DNA of 36,623 nt from an uncultured Caldilineales bacterium (GTDB taxonomy: Bacteria; Chloroflexota; Anaerolineae; JAAEKA01): the NCBI GenBank assembly GCA_937907455.1, contig CALESQ010000060.1, forward strand, positions 1-36,623, written 5' to 3'. The first letter of the stretch is position 1; each line of letters opens with the position of its first letter. Both the position numbers and the translations under genes were made by a program. The notes under the pieces are model-generated. The model was not told the origin of the DNA. It was given only the letters and a program-made list of their open reading frames with translations, and searched no databases. Shown here one piece after another: positions 1-8,154 of this stretch.

Positions 1-24
1 GCTGCGGCCAGTCCCTCTCGCTGC

Positions 25-348
25 GGCCGGTCTCCAGACCGAGTCCGCAGGTGTGGTCTGGCTCGGTCTGGAGACCGGCCAGAGCAGTGGCTTTCATGCT
101 GCGGCCGGTCCCTGCGGGATGGTTCGCAATTTCCTGACCGAGTCCGCAGGTGTGGTCTGGCTCGGTCTGGAGACCGGCCAGAGCAGGCTCGGTCTGGAGA
201 CCGGCCAGAGCAGGCTCGGTCTGGAGACCGGCCAGAGCAGGCTCGGTCTGGAGACCGGCCAGAGCAGGCTCGGTCTGGAAACCGGCCAGAGCAGGCTCGG
301 TCTGGAGATCGGCCAGAGCAGGCTCGGTCTGGAGACCGGCCAGCGCAG
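25..348. repeat. 27-bp tandem repeat array with hairpin units
   Basis: Seven head-to-tail 27-bp units run from 160 to 348 with no spacers; one isolated unit lies at 61-87 and an inverted partial copy at 25-43. Each unit contains CGGTCTGGAGACCG, a 6-bp stem around GG, so every copy can fold into a small hairpin. Units differ by one or two bases (near 279, 308 and 341). Because 27 is a multiple of three, the array is open in several frames and gives a repetitive pseudo-protein that I do not call. Direct repeats without spacers exclude a CRISPR array. The window edge may cut off more copies. Confidence 0.9.
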
Positions 349-423
349 TGGCCTAAGCGACCGGCCAGCGCGCGTTACGCATCACTCCCTTTGCATCCCT
401 GACCCCAACCACCATTGCACTCT

Positions 424-451
424 GAGTTACGGGTTACGAGTTACGGGTTAC
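424..451. repeat. Heptamer repeat, four copies of GRGTTAC
   Basis: GAGTTAC and GGGTTAC alternate in exact 7-bp phase and end three bases before the -35 box of the next promoter. The same GGTTAC heptamer family recurs at 18064-18084 and 18782-18795. Confidence 0.85.
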
Positions 452-453
452 GT

Positions 454-482
454 TTGACAGCCCTCGTGCATAATGGTACAAT
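454..482 (+). promoter_or_regulatory. Sigma-70-type promoter of the B12-binding gene
   Basis: TTGACA (454-459), a 17-bp spacer, then TACAAT (477-482). Predicted start of transcription is near 489, giving a leader of about 28 nt that holds the AAGGAG ribosome site at 502-507. Confidence 0.8.
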
Positions 483-516
483 TTCCTCATCATTCGCATT
501 CAAGGAGCAAACGCCC

Positions 517-921
517 ATGTCCGAACGCAAAATTCGTGTTCTCGTTGCCAAGCCCGGCCTGGACGGCCACGACCGCGGGGCCAAAGTAGTGGCGCGTGCC
601 CTGCGCGACGCCGGCTTCGAGGTGATCTATACTGGCATTCGTCAAACGCCGGAGATGATTGTTGAGGCAGCCCTGCAGGAAGATGTGGATGTGGTAGGGC
701 TGAGCATTTTGTCCGGCGCGCATCTGGCGCTATGCCCGCGTGTGGTCGAACTGCTGCGCGCACAGGGCATGGACGATGTGATGGTGCTGGTGGGTGGCAT
801 CATCCCCGACGAGGACATCGAGCCGCTGCGCACTGCTGGCATCGCTGCGGTCTTTGGCCCAGGCACCAGCACCGCCGACATCGTGGCCTACATCAATCAG
901 CGGCTGGCTGTGCCCGCTTAA
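517..921 (+). CDS. Cobalamin-binding subunit, methylmalonyl-CoA mutase C-terminal type
   Basis: A 134-residue stand-alone B12-binding domain. The DxHxxG motif is present as DGHDRG at residues 16-21; His18 is expected to be the lower axial ligand of cobalt. The later GGIIP and GPGT motifs line the nucleotide-tail groove in this family. It most resembles the small subunit of split methylmalonyl-CoA mutases (mcmA2 type), which interconvert methylmalonyl-CoA and succinyl-CoA in the cytoplasm. No large catalytic subunit lies nearby, so it must work with a partner encoded elsewhere or belong to a related acyl-CoA mutase. The ATG at 517 is chosen because AAGGAG lies just upstream and the family motif begins at once; an in-frame ATG at 415 lies upstream of the promoter. 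A strong terminator follows. Domain assignment is firm; the exact mutase is inferred. Confidence 0.88.
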   Translation: MSERKIRVLVAKPGLDGHDRGAKVVARALRDAGFEVIYTGIRQTPEMIVEAALQEDVDVVGLSILSGAHLALCPRVVELLRAQGMDDVMVLVGGIIPDEDIEPLRTAGIAAVFGPGTSTADIVAYINQRLAVPA

Positions 922-942
922 ATCACCCGCCCAGGCAAACAC

Positions 943-973
943 AAGGCTCTTCATTAGGGAAGGGCCTTTTTTT
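943..973 (+). terminator. Intrinsic terminator
   Basis: A 10-bp stem (943-952 with 959-968, one G-U pair), a 6-nt loop and a run of seven T (967-973). It ends the B12-binding gene and stops only 10 bp before the next start codon. Confidence 0.92.
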
Positions 974-983
974 ACGGTATCCT

Positions 984-3839
984 ATGCGGCGTTTATCTTT
1001 TTGTTTACTGGTGTGTAGTTTGATTGTTGTAGCGGCGGCTTGCAAGGCTCCGACGGTTTCGCCGCGACCTGAGCCTGTTGCTACGGTCTTGCCCGTTGAC
1101 AACGCCCTGCAACAACTGCTGGCTGCGCAGCAAGTGAGCATGCTGGACCCCGGCCCCGCACAGGATGCTGCCGCGGTGGCGCTGGGGCAACTGCTGTTCT
1201 TCGACAAAGAACTTAGCGGCAATCGTGACGTGTCGTGCGCTACCTGTCACCTGCCCGGCATGGCTACCGGCGACGGCTTGCGCCTGGCTATTGGAACCGG
1301 CGGCATGGGCGAGGCTCCCAACCGCCTGCGCGGTTCGATGCGCATGTTGGTGCCGCGCAACGCGCCCGATGTGTTCAACCGCGGCGCACCGCAGTGGCAC
1401 AGCATGTTTTGGGATGGCCGTCTGCTCACCGCGGAAGATGGCGTGAGCTTTATCCAGCCGGTGGAGTTTGAGCAGAGCTTGCCTGCCGGGCTGCATAACG
1501 TCCTGGCCGCGCAAGCCATGTTTCCGGTGACTTCACGCGTGGAGATGCGTGGCGATCCGCAGGATTACGACGTACACGGCAACATCAACGAGGTGGGCGG
1601 CACAGGCGAATATGACTTGCATGCCGTGTGGAGTGCCTTGATGGCGCGGCTGGGCGCGATTCCGTCGTATCGCACGCTGTTTGAAGCTGCCTATCCCGGT
1701 ACAGACTTTGATACTATGGGCTTTGAATACGCGGCCAACGCCCTGGCTGCCTTTCAGATCAGCGCCTTTACTTTCACCAATAGCCCGTGGGATCGCTACC
1801 TGGCCGGTGACAGCGCGGCCCTGGATGACTCTGCCAAAGCCGGCGCGCTGCTCTTCTACGGCAAGGCAGGCTGCGCTCAATGTCACAGCGGCAGCTTGCT
1901 TACCGATCAGCAGTTTCACAACCTGGCTGTGCCACAGTTTGGCCCCGGCAAAGGGCGCAAAAACGCCTATGTAGATACGGGACGCGCCCGCGAAACGGGC
2001 AAGGCAGAGGATCGTTTTGCCTTTCGTACCCCTGCCCTGCGCAACGTCACCCTGACTGGCCCGTGGATGCACAACGGGGCCTTTGCCACCCTGGAAGAGA
2101 CCATTCGGCATCATCTCGACCCGGTAGCTTCTTACTACGCCTACGATTATTCGCAGCTTGCCGGGGAAATTCTCAGCGATTCGGAAAGCCGCCCCACAGC
2201 CATGACCGACATGCTGGCACAGCTAGATCAGCAGGTGGCACAACCGTTGGCTTTGAGCGATGACGAAGTGACGCAGTTGCTGGCTTTTATGGAGGCGCTC
2301 ACCGATCCGGCGGCCCGTGATATGACCGCAGTAATTCCCGCAGGTGTGCCCAGCGAGCTGCCGGTTTCCGATGTCCTGACTGGCGCCATGCCGTTTGAGC
2401 ATGTTAGTGAGGCTGCCGGCATCACCGCCAAGCATACCAAAGGCTATCAGATCACCGGCCAGGCATGGGGCGACTACGATGGTGACGGTTGGGAAGATCT
2501 GTACGTGACCGACAGCATCGGGACGAACACGCTGTATCGCAACAACGGTGATGGCACCTTCAGCCGTTCGCCGCTGGCTGCTCAGGTGGCTCTGCCTGAT
2601 CACTACAGCGGCGGCGCAAGCTGGGCCGACTACGACAACGACGGCTGGCCCGATCTGCTGGTGCTGGGCCGTGAAGCCGATATGCTGTTCCACAACGATT
2701 TGGGCCGGGGCTTTCGCGATGTCAGCACGGTTGCCGGGGTGAGTGACACCCATACCAGCAAAAGCGCAAGCTGGGCCGATTATGACAACGACGGTTGGCT
2801 TGATTTGTATGTGGCTAATTGGTCGTGTGTGCCCCGCTGTGCGCGTAGTGCCGGCCAGACCGGCCAGCCTGATCAGCTCTATCATAACAACGGCGATGGC
2901 ACCTTCAGCAATGTCAGCGCGCTGTTGGGCGGACAAAACAGCGGCGGTGGTTTTATTGCTCGCTGGTTAGACTACGACAACGACGGTGATCTTGATATCT
3001 ATCTGGTAAACGACGAGTTTATTTTGCCCCCCGGTAACAAACTGTGGCGCAATGATGGTGCCGGTTGCGGCGGCTGGTGCTTTCGTGAGGTCTCAGCCGC
3101 GGCGGGTGCAGCGGTGCGGGTGATGGGCATGGGGGTAGCCGCCGACGACTGGGATGCGGATGGCGATCAGGATATCTTCTTTACCAATGCAGGTCTGTCG
3201 GTACTGCTGCAAAACCAGGGTGATGGCACCTTCAGCAATACAGCAACCGCAGCCGGTGTAGCGCTTAGCGCAGATACAGTGGCTTGGGGGGCTGTGCCGC
3301 TGGACTACAACAACGACGGTGCGCGTGATCTCTACGTGGCCTTGATGAAGTCCAATCGTCCGGGCGCGTGGAATGTGCTGTTCCACAACGAGGGAGCAGG
3401 ACATTTTACCCCACTTGGGCAGGAAAGCGGCGCGGCTGACCCCGGCCCCAGCGTGGGAGTGGCTACAGCCGACTATGATCGCGATGGGTGGGTGGATTTG
3501 GTGATAGGCAACTATGACCGCGGCTATCACTTGTTTCGCAACACGGCGCTTGCTGCGCCTACCAATCACTGGTTGGCTGTGAAGCTGATTGGCGCTGGCC
3601 CGGTGAACCGTGATGCCGTTGGGGCACGTGTGACAGTAACAACGGATGATGGGCGGGTACAGATGCAGGATGTGCACAATGGCGACGGCGTGGGTGGCAG
3701 CAGCAGCTTGACGCTGTACTTTGGTCTGGGCAATGCTATGCTTAGCTCAATGACGATTATCTGGCCGGATGGTACTCAGCAGGTATATGACAACTTGCAG
3801 GCGGATACCCTTTATCGTATGCAATACCCCATGCCGTAG
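984..3839 (+). CDS. Lipoprotein fusing di-haem cytochrome c peroxidase, VCBS/FG-GAP repeats and ASPIC/UnbV domain
   Basis: The protein has 951 residues. It begins with a lipoprotein signal (VAAAC, Cys20), so it should be anchored outside the membrane. Residues about 50-460 form a MauG/di-haem cytochrome c peroxidase domain with two CxxCH haem sites (Cys85-His89 and Cys297-His301). Residues about 475-860 carry repeated calcium-loop motifs such as DYDNDGWPD and DWDADGDQD, typical of VCBS/FG-GAP propeller repeats. The last 80 or so residues match the ASPIC/UnbV domain that ends CRTAC1-family proteins. Peroxidase members reduce peroxide or oxidise protein side chains; the repeat part probably binds calcium, glycans or a partner. 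The start is at 984 because the signal peptide begins there; no ribosome site is visible and a terminator ends 10 bp upstream. The fusion is seen directly; its substrate is unknown. Confidence 0.9.
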   Translation: MRRLSFCLLVCSLIVVAAACKAPTVSPRPEPVATVLPVDNALQQLLAAQQVSMLDPGPAQDAAAVALGQLLFFDKELSGNRDVSCATCHLPGMATGDGLRLAIGTGGMGEAPNRLRGSMRMLVPRNAPDVFNRGAPQWHSMFWDGRLLTAEDGVSFIQPVEFEQSLPAGLHNVLAAQAMFPVTSRVEMRGDPQDYDVHGNINEVGGTGEYDLHAVWSALMARLGAIPSYRTLFEAAYPGTDFDTMGFEYAANALAAFQISAFTFTNSPWDRYLAGDSAALDDSAKAGALLFYGKAGCAQCHSGSLLTDQQFHNLAVPQFGPGKGRKNAYVDTGRARETGKAEDRFAFRTPALRNVTLTGPWMHNGAFATLEETIRHHLDPVASYYAYDYSQLAGEILSDSESRPTAMTDMLAQLDQQVAQPLALSDDEVTQLLAFMEALTDPAARDMTAVIPAGVPSELPVSDVLTGAMPFEHVSEAAGITAKHTKGYQITGQAWGDYDGDGWEDLYVTDSIGTNTLYRNNGDGTFSRSPLAAQVALPDHYSGGASWADYDNDGWPDLLVLGREADMLFHNDLGRGFRDVSTVAGVSDTHTSKSASWADYDNDGWLDLYVANWSCVPRCARSAGQTGQPDQLYHNNGDGTFSNVSALLGGQNSGGGFIARWLDYDNDGDLDIYLVNDEFILPPGNKLWRNDGAGCGGWCFREVSAAAGAAVRVMGMGVAADDWDADGDQDIFFTNAGLSVLLQNQGDGTFSNTATAAGVALSADTVAWGAVPLDYNNDGARDLYVALMKSNRPGAWNVLFHNEGAGHFTPLGQESGAADPGPSVGVATADYDRDGWVDLVIGNYDRGYHLFRNTALAAPTNHWLAVKLIGAGPVNRDAVGARVTVTTDDGRVQMQDVHNGDGVGGSSSLTLYFGLGNAMLSSMTIIWPDGTQQVYDNLQADTLYRMQYPMP

Positions 3840-3944
3840 CTGTTTATAGGAGTTGCGCAGTTGCTAATCAACCTGTTGTTTTGATGCCGCCGGCGCGGCG
3901 GGGCGGAAAATTCTGTTTTTGTTGTGCAGATGGAGCGAGAAATT

Positions 3945-4115
3945 ATGATTACCAAAAAATTGACGCTGTCGTTTGCGACGGCCCTTGCCGCGTTGATCTG
4001 TCAGGTGCTGGCGATTCGTCTGCACGTCTGGAGCCAGCAGGAGCTTGTGCGCCCCGCCTCAGCCGCTGCCAGGCTGGGATTTACGGCGCTGCTCCTCCCC
4101 TCGCCTGCCTGCTAA
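3945..4115 (+). CDS. Small hypothetical membrane or secreted protein, possibly frameshifted
   Basis: A 56-residue reading frame starting MITKKLTLSFATALAALICQ, which looks like a signal peptide or membrane helix, with GGAGCGAG a few bases upstream. The frame stops at 4115, but the +1 frame from about 4090 to 4192 continues with another hydrophobic stretch (LLSGALLGAALGLL). One indel near 4090 would join them into a two-helix protein of about 80 residues. I recognise no family. It lies between the peroxidase fusion and a large hairpin. It may be a real small gene, a decayed gene, or chance. Confidence 0.35.
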   Translation: MITKKLTLSFATALAALICQVLAIRLHVWSQQELVRPASAAARLGFTALLLPSPAC

Positions 4116-4195
4116 GCGGCGCGTTGCTCGGCGCGGCGCTGGGGTTGTTGCCAGCGCCTGCTGCGCAACGTCAGTTATCAAGTAACCCATGAATG

Positions 4196-4243
4196 ACCAA
4201 AGCGGTGTGGATGCTCTGGCTTGAGCGTCTACACCGCTTTGGT
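4196..4243. terminator. Long hairpin between convergent genes, probable bidirectional terminator
   Basis: A perfect 13-bp inverted repeat (ACCAAAGCGGTGT at 4196-4208 with 4231-4243) around a 22-nt loop that can itself pair partly. It sits between the plus-strand genes on the left and the end of the minus-strand ABC operon. There is no long T run on either strand, so it is a factor-assisted or RNA-stabilising hairpin rather than a classic intrinsic terminator. Confidence 0.6.
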
Positions 4244-4271
4244 TATGCGTCTTCTCGTTACGCCTGACGCC

Positions 4272-5468
4272 TTACTCGTAGCGAAACCGGCGGACGCCCA
4301 CAGCGAAGAAAAGCAGCGCGGACAGCAGCAGCACGCCCACCGCGGGCAACACAGCCCGCAACCCCTCCCCGCGCATGGTGAGGCCGGTCAGAGCCTCCAT
4401 CGCCCAGGTCATAGGCAGCACATGCACCGCGCTGCGCACCGCGGGCGGAAACAGCTCCAGCGGCCACATGCAGCCACTCAACAAGCCAAAGGTCATGCCC
4501 AGCATAATGCTGAGGCCGCTGGCCTGATTTTCTGTCTTGACGAACGTGCCCAACATCGTGCCCAGCGCCACCGAAGAAAGGGCAAAGGCCAGCAGCACCG
4601 CGGCCAACGCGGGCAGCGGCCCCCACGTCACCTTCATCACCAACGCCGCGAAGGCCACAATCAACGCCATCTGCACTGCCGAGCCGATATACTGGCCGGT
4701 GATCGTGCCCAGCAGGTACTCGGCCTTGCTGGTTGGGGTAGAGATCAGCCGCTTCAGCGTGCCCTGCGTGCGCTCGTAAGCCATCAGCGCGGCCGTGCCC
4801 AGCAGGGGAATAATCACCCAGACCAACAACTGACCCGCGGAGCTTTGCGCCGCACCGCTGTACTCGGTTTCCTCCTCCACCGGCGGCTTGGTCACAGCCA
4901 GGCGCGCAGGCGCGGCGGCCAGTTGCGCCTCAGCCGCGGCCAGGCTGTCGGCAAAATAGGCGCGGCGCGCGGCGTCATCGGCAAAGGGCTGCACTTGCCC
5001 GGCCAGGGCTACGCTGCTGTTGGCTGCTGCCAGCCCGCGGCTGATCTGCCCGGCGGCGGCCTGAATGGCCTGCTGCGCGGACAGGGCATCGGTGCTGGCG
5101 GGCAACAAGCGCAGGTCAAGCTGCACCGGCTGGCCGGCCAGCAGATCGGCCTCGAAGCCTGCGGGAATGGTGAGCAGCGCCGGACCGTCACCGTCGTCGA
5201 ACGCCGTCTGCGCGGCATCCGCGGCCAGCAGCTCCACGCGCACGCTGTCCGAGGCGTTGAGCGTGTCCAGCAGCTTACGGCTCAGCGCGCTGCTGTCCTC
5301 GTCTACCGCCAGCACGGTGATGCGGTAGTCGCCGTTGTTGGGGCCGCTGGCGAAGCCGGCAATCGCCATGATGAAGAAAACCGGCAAGATGATGAAGAAA
5401 AGCCATTCGGCGGGGGTGGAAAAACGCACCCGCAGGTCTTTGCGGGCAATGGCCAAAATACGTTGCAT
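4272..5468 (-). CDS. ABC-2 type transporter permease
   Basis: A 398-residue ABC-2 permease: one N-terminal membrane helix (about residues 20-42), a large extracytoplasmic domain of roughly 170 residues, then a block of about five helices to the C-terminus. This is the layout of the YhgE/NatB-like and DrrB-like drug or sodium exporters. The start at 5468 (MQRILAIARKDL) follows AGAGGTAAG at good spacing, and the family begins with this amphipathic Arg-Lys segment; an in-frame ATG at 5501 would overlap the upstream gene. It begins 4 bp after the preceding permease and is its diverged paralogue, so the two probably form a heterodimer driven by the ATPase at 7210-8154. Substrate unknown. Last gene of its operon. 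Confidence 0.88.
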   Translation of the reverse strand: MQRILAIARKDLRVRFSTPAEWLFFIILPVFFIMAIAGFASGPNNGDYRITVLAVDEDSSALSRKLLDTLNASDSVRVELLAADAAQTAFDDGDGPALLTIPAGFEADLLAGQPVQLDLRLLPASTDALSAQQAIQAAAGQISRGLAAANSSVALAGQVQPFADDAARRAYFADSLAAAEAQLAAAPARLAVTKPPVEEETEYSGAAQSSAGQLLVWVIIPLLGTAALMAYERTQGTLKRLISTPTSKAEYLLGTITGQYIGSAVQMALIVAFAALVMKVTWGPLPALAAVLLAFALSSVALGTMLGTFVKTENQASGLSIMLGMTFGLLSGCMWPLELFPPAVRSAVHVLPMTWAMEALTGLTMRGEGLRAVLPAVGVLLLSALLFFAVGVRRFRYE

Positions 5469-5472
5469 GATC

Positions 5473-6726
5473 TTACCTCTGCAAAAAGCCTTTGCGGCCA
5501 AACAGCATCACAGCGAAGGCCAGCAGCACCGCAGCCATCACCAACAACGCGGCGATGACCGGCCATAAATCGGCGAGTGTACCACCGCGTGCCAGCAGGC
5601 TAAAGCCTTGCGTGGCCCAGGCGTTGGGCGTGATCTTGCCCACGGTTGCCAGCGGGCCTTCCAGCATTGTGCCGAAGAAGCTGCCACCCAGCACGCCGAA
5701 CAGCAGCATCATGGTCATGCCCAGATTAGCCGCCTGCGTCGGCGTCTTGGCGACAGCAGCCAGCACCAGCCCCCAGCCGGAGGCTCCGGCCACCGCGGCC
5801 AGCACCAATGCCAGCACAGCCAGCGGGTCGCCCCAGTTCAGCCGGAAGAGCAGGGTGCTGGTGAGGATCAGCAGGAGCATTTGCGCCGCGCCGATCATGT
5901 AGACGCCCGCGATCTTGCCCGCCAGGATCGAGCTGCTGGGCGTGGCGGTGCTCAACATGCGGCCCAGCGTGCCGTTCTGCCGTTCCTGCAGGATGCTGCG
6001 GCTGCCCAGGCTGACGGTGAACATCAGAAAAACCATCGCCATGCCAGGGGCCAGCAGCAGCAGCGGGTTGAAGTCGAGCGTTTGCGTGGAGGCCGTGTCG
6101 CGGCGCGCCAGGCTGATCAGCGATTCGCTGTTTTGCGCGGTTTGGGCCTCGCTGATGGCTTGCGCCAACTGCGGAATTTGCGTCGGGGTGACGAGACCCG
6201 CGGCGATGAGCTGCTCAATGGCTACCTGCCCGCCGATGCGGCCCGCCTCAACCTGATCCAGGAAGCTTTGTACAATGCTTTGCACGATGCCGGAGCCGAT
6301 GGGCCGGGCCGGGTTGGCGTTGATTTCGATGGCGACTACAGGCGCGGCGGTGACGTTGGCGGCGTCTTGCGGGATGACGCTGGCGGTGAAGCCCGCGGGG
6401 ATGATCACCGCGGCGGTGGTTTCGTCGGCGGCCACCGCCGCGCGGGCCGCGGCGGCATCGTCGCTCACGGCTACGTCAAGCAGATCGGCCAGCTCCGGCG
6501 AGGTAAACAAGGTTTGCAGCGCGTTGCCAAGCTGGCCGCCATCCTGGTTCACCAGCACCACGGGCAACCTGCTGATGCTGCTGGTCTGATCCGGGGAAAA
6601 CGCGCCGGTGATCAGGCCCATGCCGAGGGTGAGCGCCAGCGGCGCAGCCAGCATCAAAATCAGCGCGGCCTTGTCACGAAACATCAGCCGCAAGTCTTTC
6701 CAGCCAATAGTGAGTAGTTGGGTCAT
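5473..6726 (-). CDS. ABC-2 type transporter permease
   Basis: A 417-residue ABC-2 permease with the same plan as its downstream neighbour: N-terminal helix (about residues 20-40), a long extracytoplasmic segment, and a C-terminal membrane block. The start at 6726 (MTQLLTIGWKDLRLMF) matches where the family begins; the open frame continues 78 codons upstream only because the repeat array there lacks stops. No good ribosome site is visible in front of it, the upstream DNA being octamer repeat, so its translation may depend on how that RNA folds. Together with the permease at 4272-5468 and the ATPase at 7210-8154 it should form a complete exporter. Confidence 0.87.
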   Translation of the reverse strand: MTQLLTIGWKDLRLMFRDKAALILMLAAPLALTLGMGLITGAFSPDQTSSISRLPVVLVNQDGGQLGNALQTLFTSPELADLLDVAVSDDAAAARAAVAADETTAAVIIPAGFTASVIPQDAANVTAAPVVAIEINANPARPIGSGIVQSIVQSFLDQVEAGRIGGQVAIEQLIAAGLVTPTQIPQLAQAISEAQTAQNSESLISLARRDTASTQTLDFNPLLLLAPGMAMVFLMFTVSLGSRSILQERQNGTLGRMLSTATPSSSILAGKIAGVYMIGAAQMLLLILTSTLLFRLNWGDPLAVLALVLAAVAGASGWGLVLAAVAKTPTQAANLGMTMMLLFGVLGGSFFGTMLEGPLATVGKITPNAWATQGFSLLARGGTLADLWPVIAALLVMAAVLLAFAVMLFGRKGFLQR

Positions 6727-7209
6727 AGTTAGTACGCCGAAGACAGGTTGACAGGTAGACAGGTAGACAAGTAGACAAGTGCTCCGGAGGCGGGTATACA
6801 AGTAGACAAGTGCTCCGGAGAGGGGACGCCGAAGGCGGGTAGACAAGTAGACAGGTAGACAAGTACGCCGAAGGCGAGTACGCCGAAGGCGGGTACACAA
6901 GTGCTCCGGAGGGGGTACGCCGAAGGCGGGTAGACAAGTACGCCGAAGGTGGGTATACAAGTCAGTTTCCTTGTGTACTTGTATACTTTTTCCTTGTCTA
7001 CTTCTTTCCTTGTGTACTTGTATACTTTTTCCTTGTCTACTTCTTTCCTTGTGTACTTGTATACTTTTTCCTTGTCTACTTCTTTCCTTGTGTACTTGTA
7101 TACTTTTTCCTTGTCTACTTCTTTCCTTGTGTACTTGTATACTTTTTCCTTGTCTACTTCTTTCCTTGTGTACTTGTCTACTTGTTTCCTTGTCTACCTG
7201 TCTCCCGCC
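6727..7209. repeat. Inverted octamer array plus 39-bp minisatellite
   Basis: This 483-bp stretch separates two genes of one operon and encodes nothing I accept. The left half (to about 6960) consists of octamers such as AGTAGACA and AGTACACA mixed with CGCCGAAGGCG and CTCCGGAG palindromes. The right half is the complementary pyrimidine-rich family (CTTGTCTA, CTTGTGTA). It includes five identical 39-bp units at 6970-7164. The two halves are inverted relative to each other, so the transcript could form a very long imperfect hairpin. Open frames here are artefacts of the repeats. Confidence 0.92.
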
Positions 7210-8154
7210 TTAATCCCTCAACGCCCGTCCTGTGAGGTGCAGGAAGACGGCTTCGAGGTTGGGTTCTTCGATGTCTACCGAGCGGATTTTGATGCCGAGG
7301 CGGTCGGCCAGGCGGAACACGGGCGGAATGGCTTCCTGCGCTTCCGGCACGATCAGCGCCGCTTCGTGGTCAACGGCGATCACCTGCTGCACCGCGGGCA
7401 GACCGCGCAGGGCTTCGATCAAGGCCGCCGGGTCCTGGTCTTCCGCCAGGTGCAGGCGCAGCGTGTCCATCTGGCCGACGAGTTGGGTCAGCTCGCGCTG
7501 CGTGCCCAGGGCAATCAGCTTGCCGTGATCCACGATGCCGACGCGGTTGGACAGCTCCGCCGCCTCTTCCATGTAGTGCGTGGTGTAGAGCACGGTCATG
7601 CCCTGGCGGTTGAGTTCCTTCACGTTGTCCAGGATGTTGCGGCGGCTTTGCGGGTCAATGCCAACCGTCGGTTCATCCATAAACAGCACGCGCGGCTTGT
7701 GCAGCAGGCCCACAGCGATGTTGATGCGCCGTTTCATGCCGCCGGAGTAGGTTTTGACGCGCTGTTTGGCCTTGTCGGTCAGTCCCACTTGCTCCAGCAC
7801 CTCTTGCACGCGCTGCTTGAGCGCCTCGCCGCCCATGCCGTACAGACGGCCCCAGAAGAGCAGGTTTTCCAGCGCGCTAAGGTCTTCGTACAGGGCAATG
7901 TCCTGCGGCACGATGCCGATGATGCGCTTCACGGCCATCGGATCGCGCGTCACCGAGTGGCCGCCGATCACCGCATCGCCGGCGGTGGGGGCGAGCAGGC
8001 AGGAAAGCATGGAAATCGTGGTGGTCTTCCCTGCGCCGTTGGGGCCAAGCAGGCTGAACACCTCGCCTTCGTTGATGGTAAAGCTGACGTCGTTGACCGC
8101 GGTGAAGTCGCCAAAACGTTTAACCAGGTTGTGAGCTTCGAGAATCGGGGGCAT
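7210..8154 (-). CDS. ABC transporter ATP-binding protein
   Basis: A 314-residue ABC ATPase of the DrrA/CcmA/NatA type. Motifs in order: Walker A GPNGAGKT (37-44), Q-loop Gln84, signature YSGGM (136-140), Walker B VLFMDEP (156-162) and the switch histidine His193. The roughly 90 residues after the nucleotide-binding domain match the C-terminal extension of drug-exporter ATPases. It powers the two ABC-2 permeases encoded downstream on the same strand, although 483 bp of repeat DNA separates them. The start at 8154 has a GAGG ribosome site 6-9 bases upstream and the usual N-terminus (ILEAHNLVKRFG). Substrate cannot be told from sequence. Confidence 0.94.
   Translation of the reverse strand: MPPILEAHNLVKRFGDFTAVNDVSFTINEGEVFSLLGPNGAGKTTTISMLSCLLAPTAGDAVIGGHSVTRDPMAVKRIIGIVPQDIALYEDLSALENLLFWGRLYGMGGEALKQRVQEVLEQVGLTDKAKQRVKTYSGGMKRRINIAVGLLHKPRVLFMDEPTVGIDPQSRRNILDNVKELNRQGMTVLYTTHYMEEAAELSNRVGIVDHGKLIALGTQRELTQLVGQMDTLRLHLAEDQDPAALIEALRGLPAVQQVIAVDHEAALIVPEAQEAIPPVFRLADRLGIKIRSVDIEEPNLEAVFLHLTGRALRD

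Noticed and set aside
160..348. CRISPR array
   Set aside because: Units are contiguous with no spacers, and no cas gene is in the window. The same applies to the 39-bp units at 6970-7164.
53..457. Open frames through the 27-bp array giving a repetitive peptide of about 134 residues
   Set aside because: They exist because 27 is divisible by three and the unit lacks stops. No ribosome site, no signal and no family; several frames are equally open.
732..983. Extension of the peroxidase fusion upstream of 984
   Set aside because: It overlaps the B12-binding gene and a terminator and would bury the lipoprotein signal peptide.
4221..5558. Long plus-strand frames opposite the ABC permeases, including a 445-residue one
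   Set aside because: They are antisense shadows caused by high GC, rich in His, Gln and Arg, with no family features, while the minus-strand frames are clear permeases.
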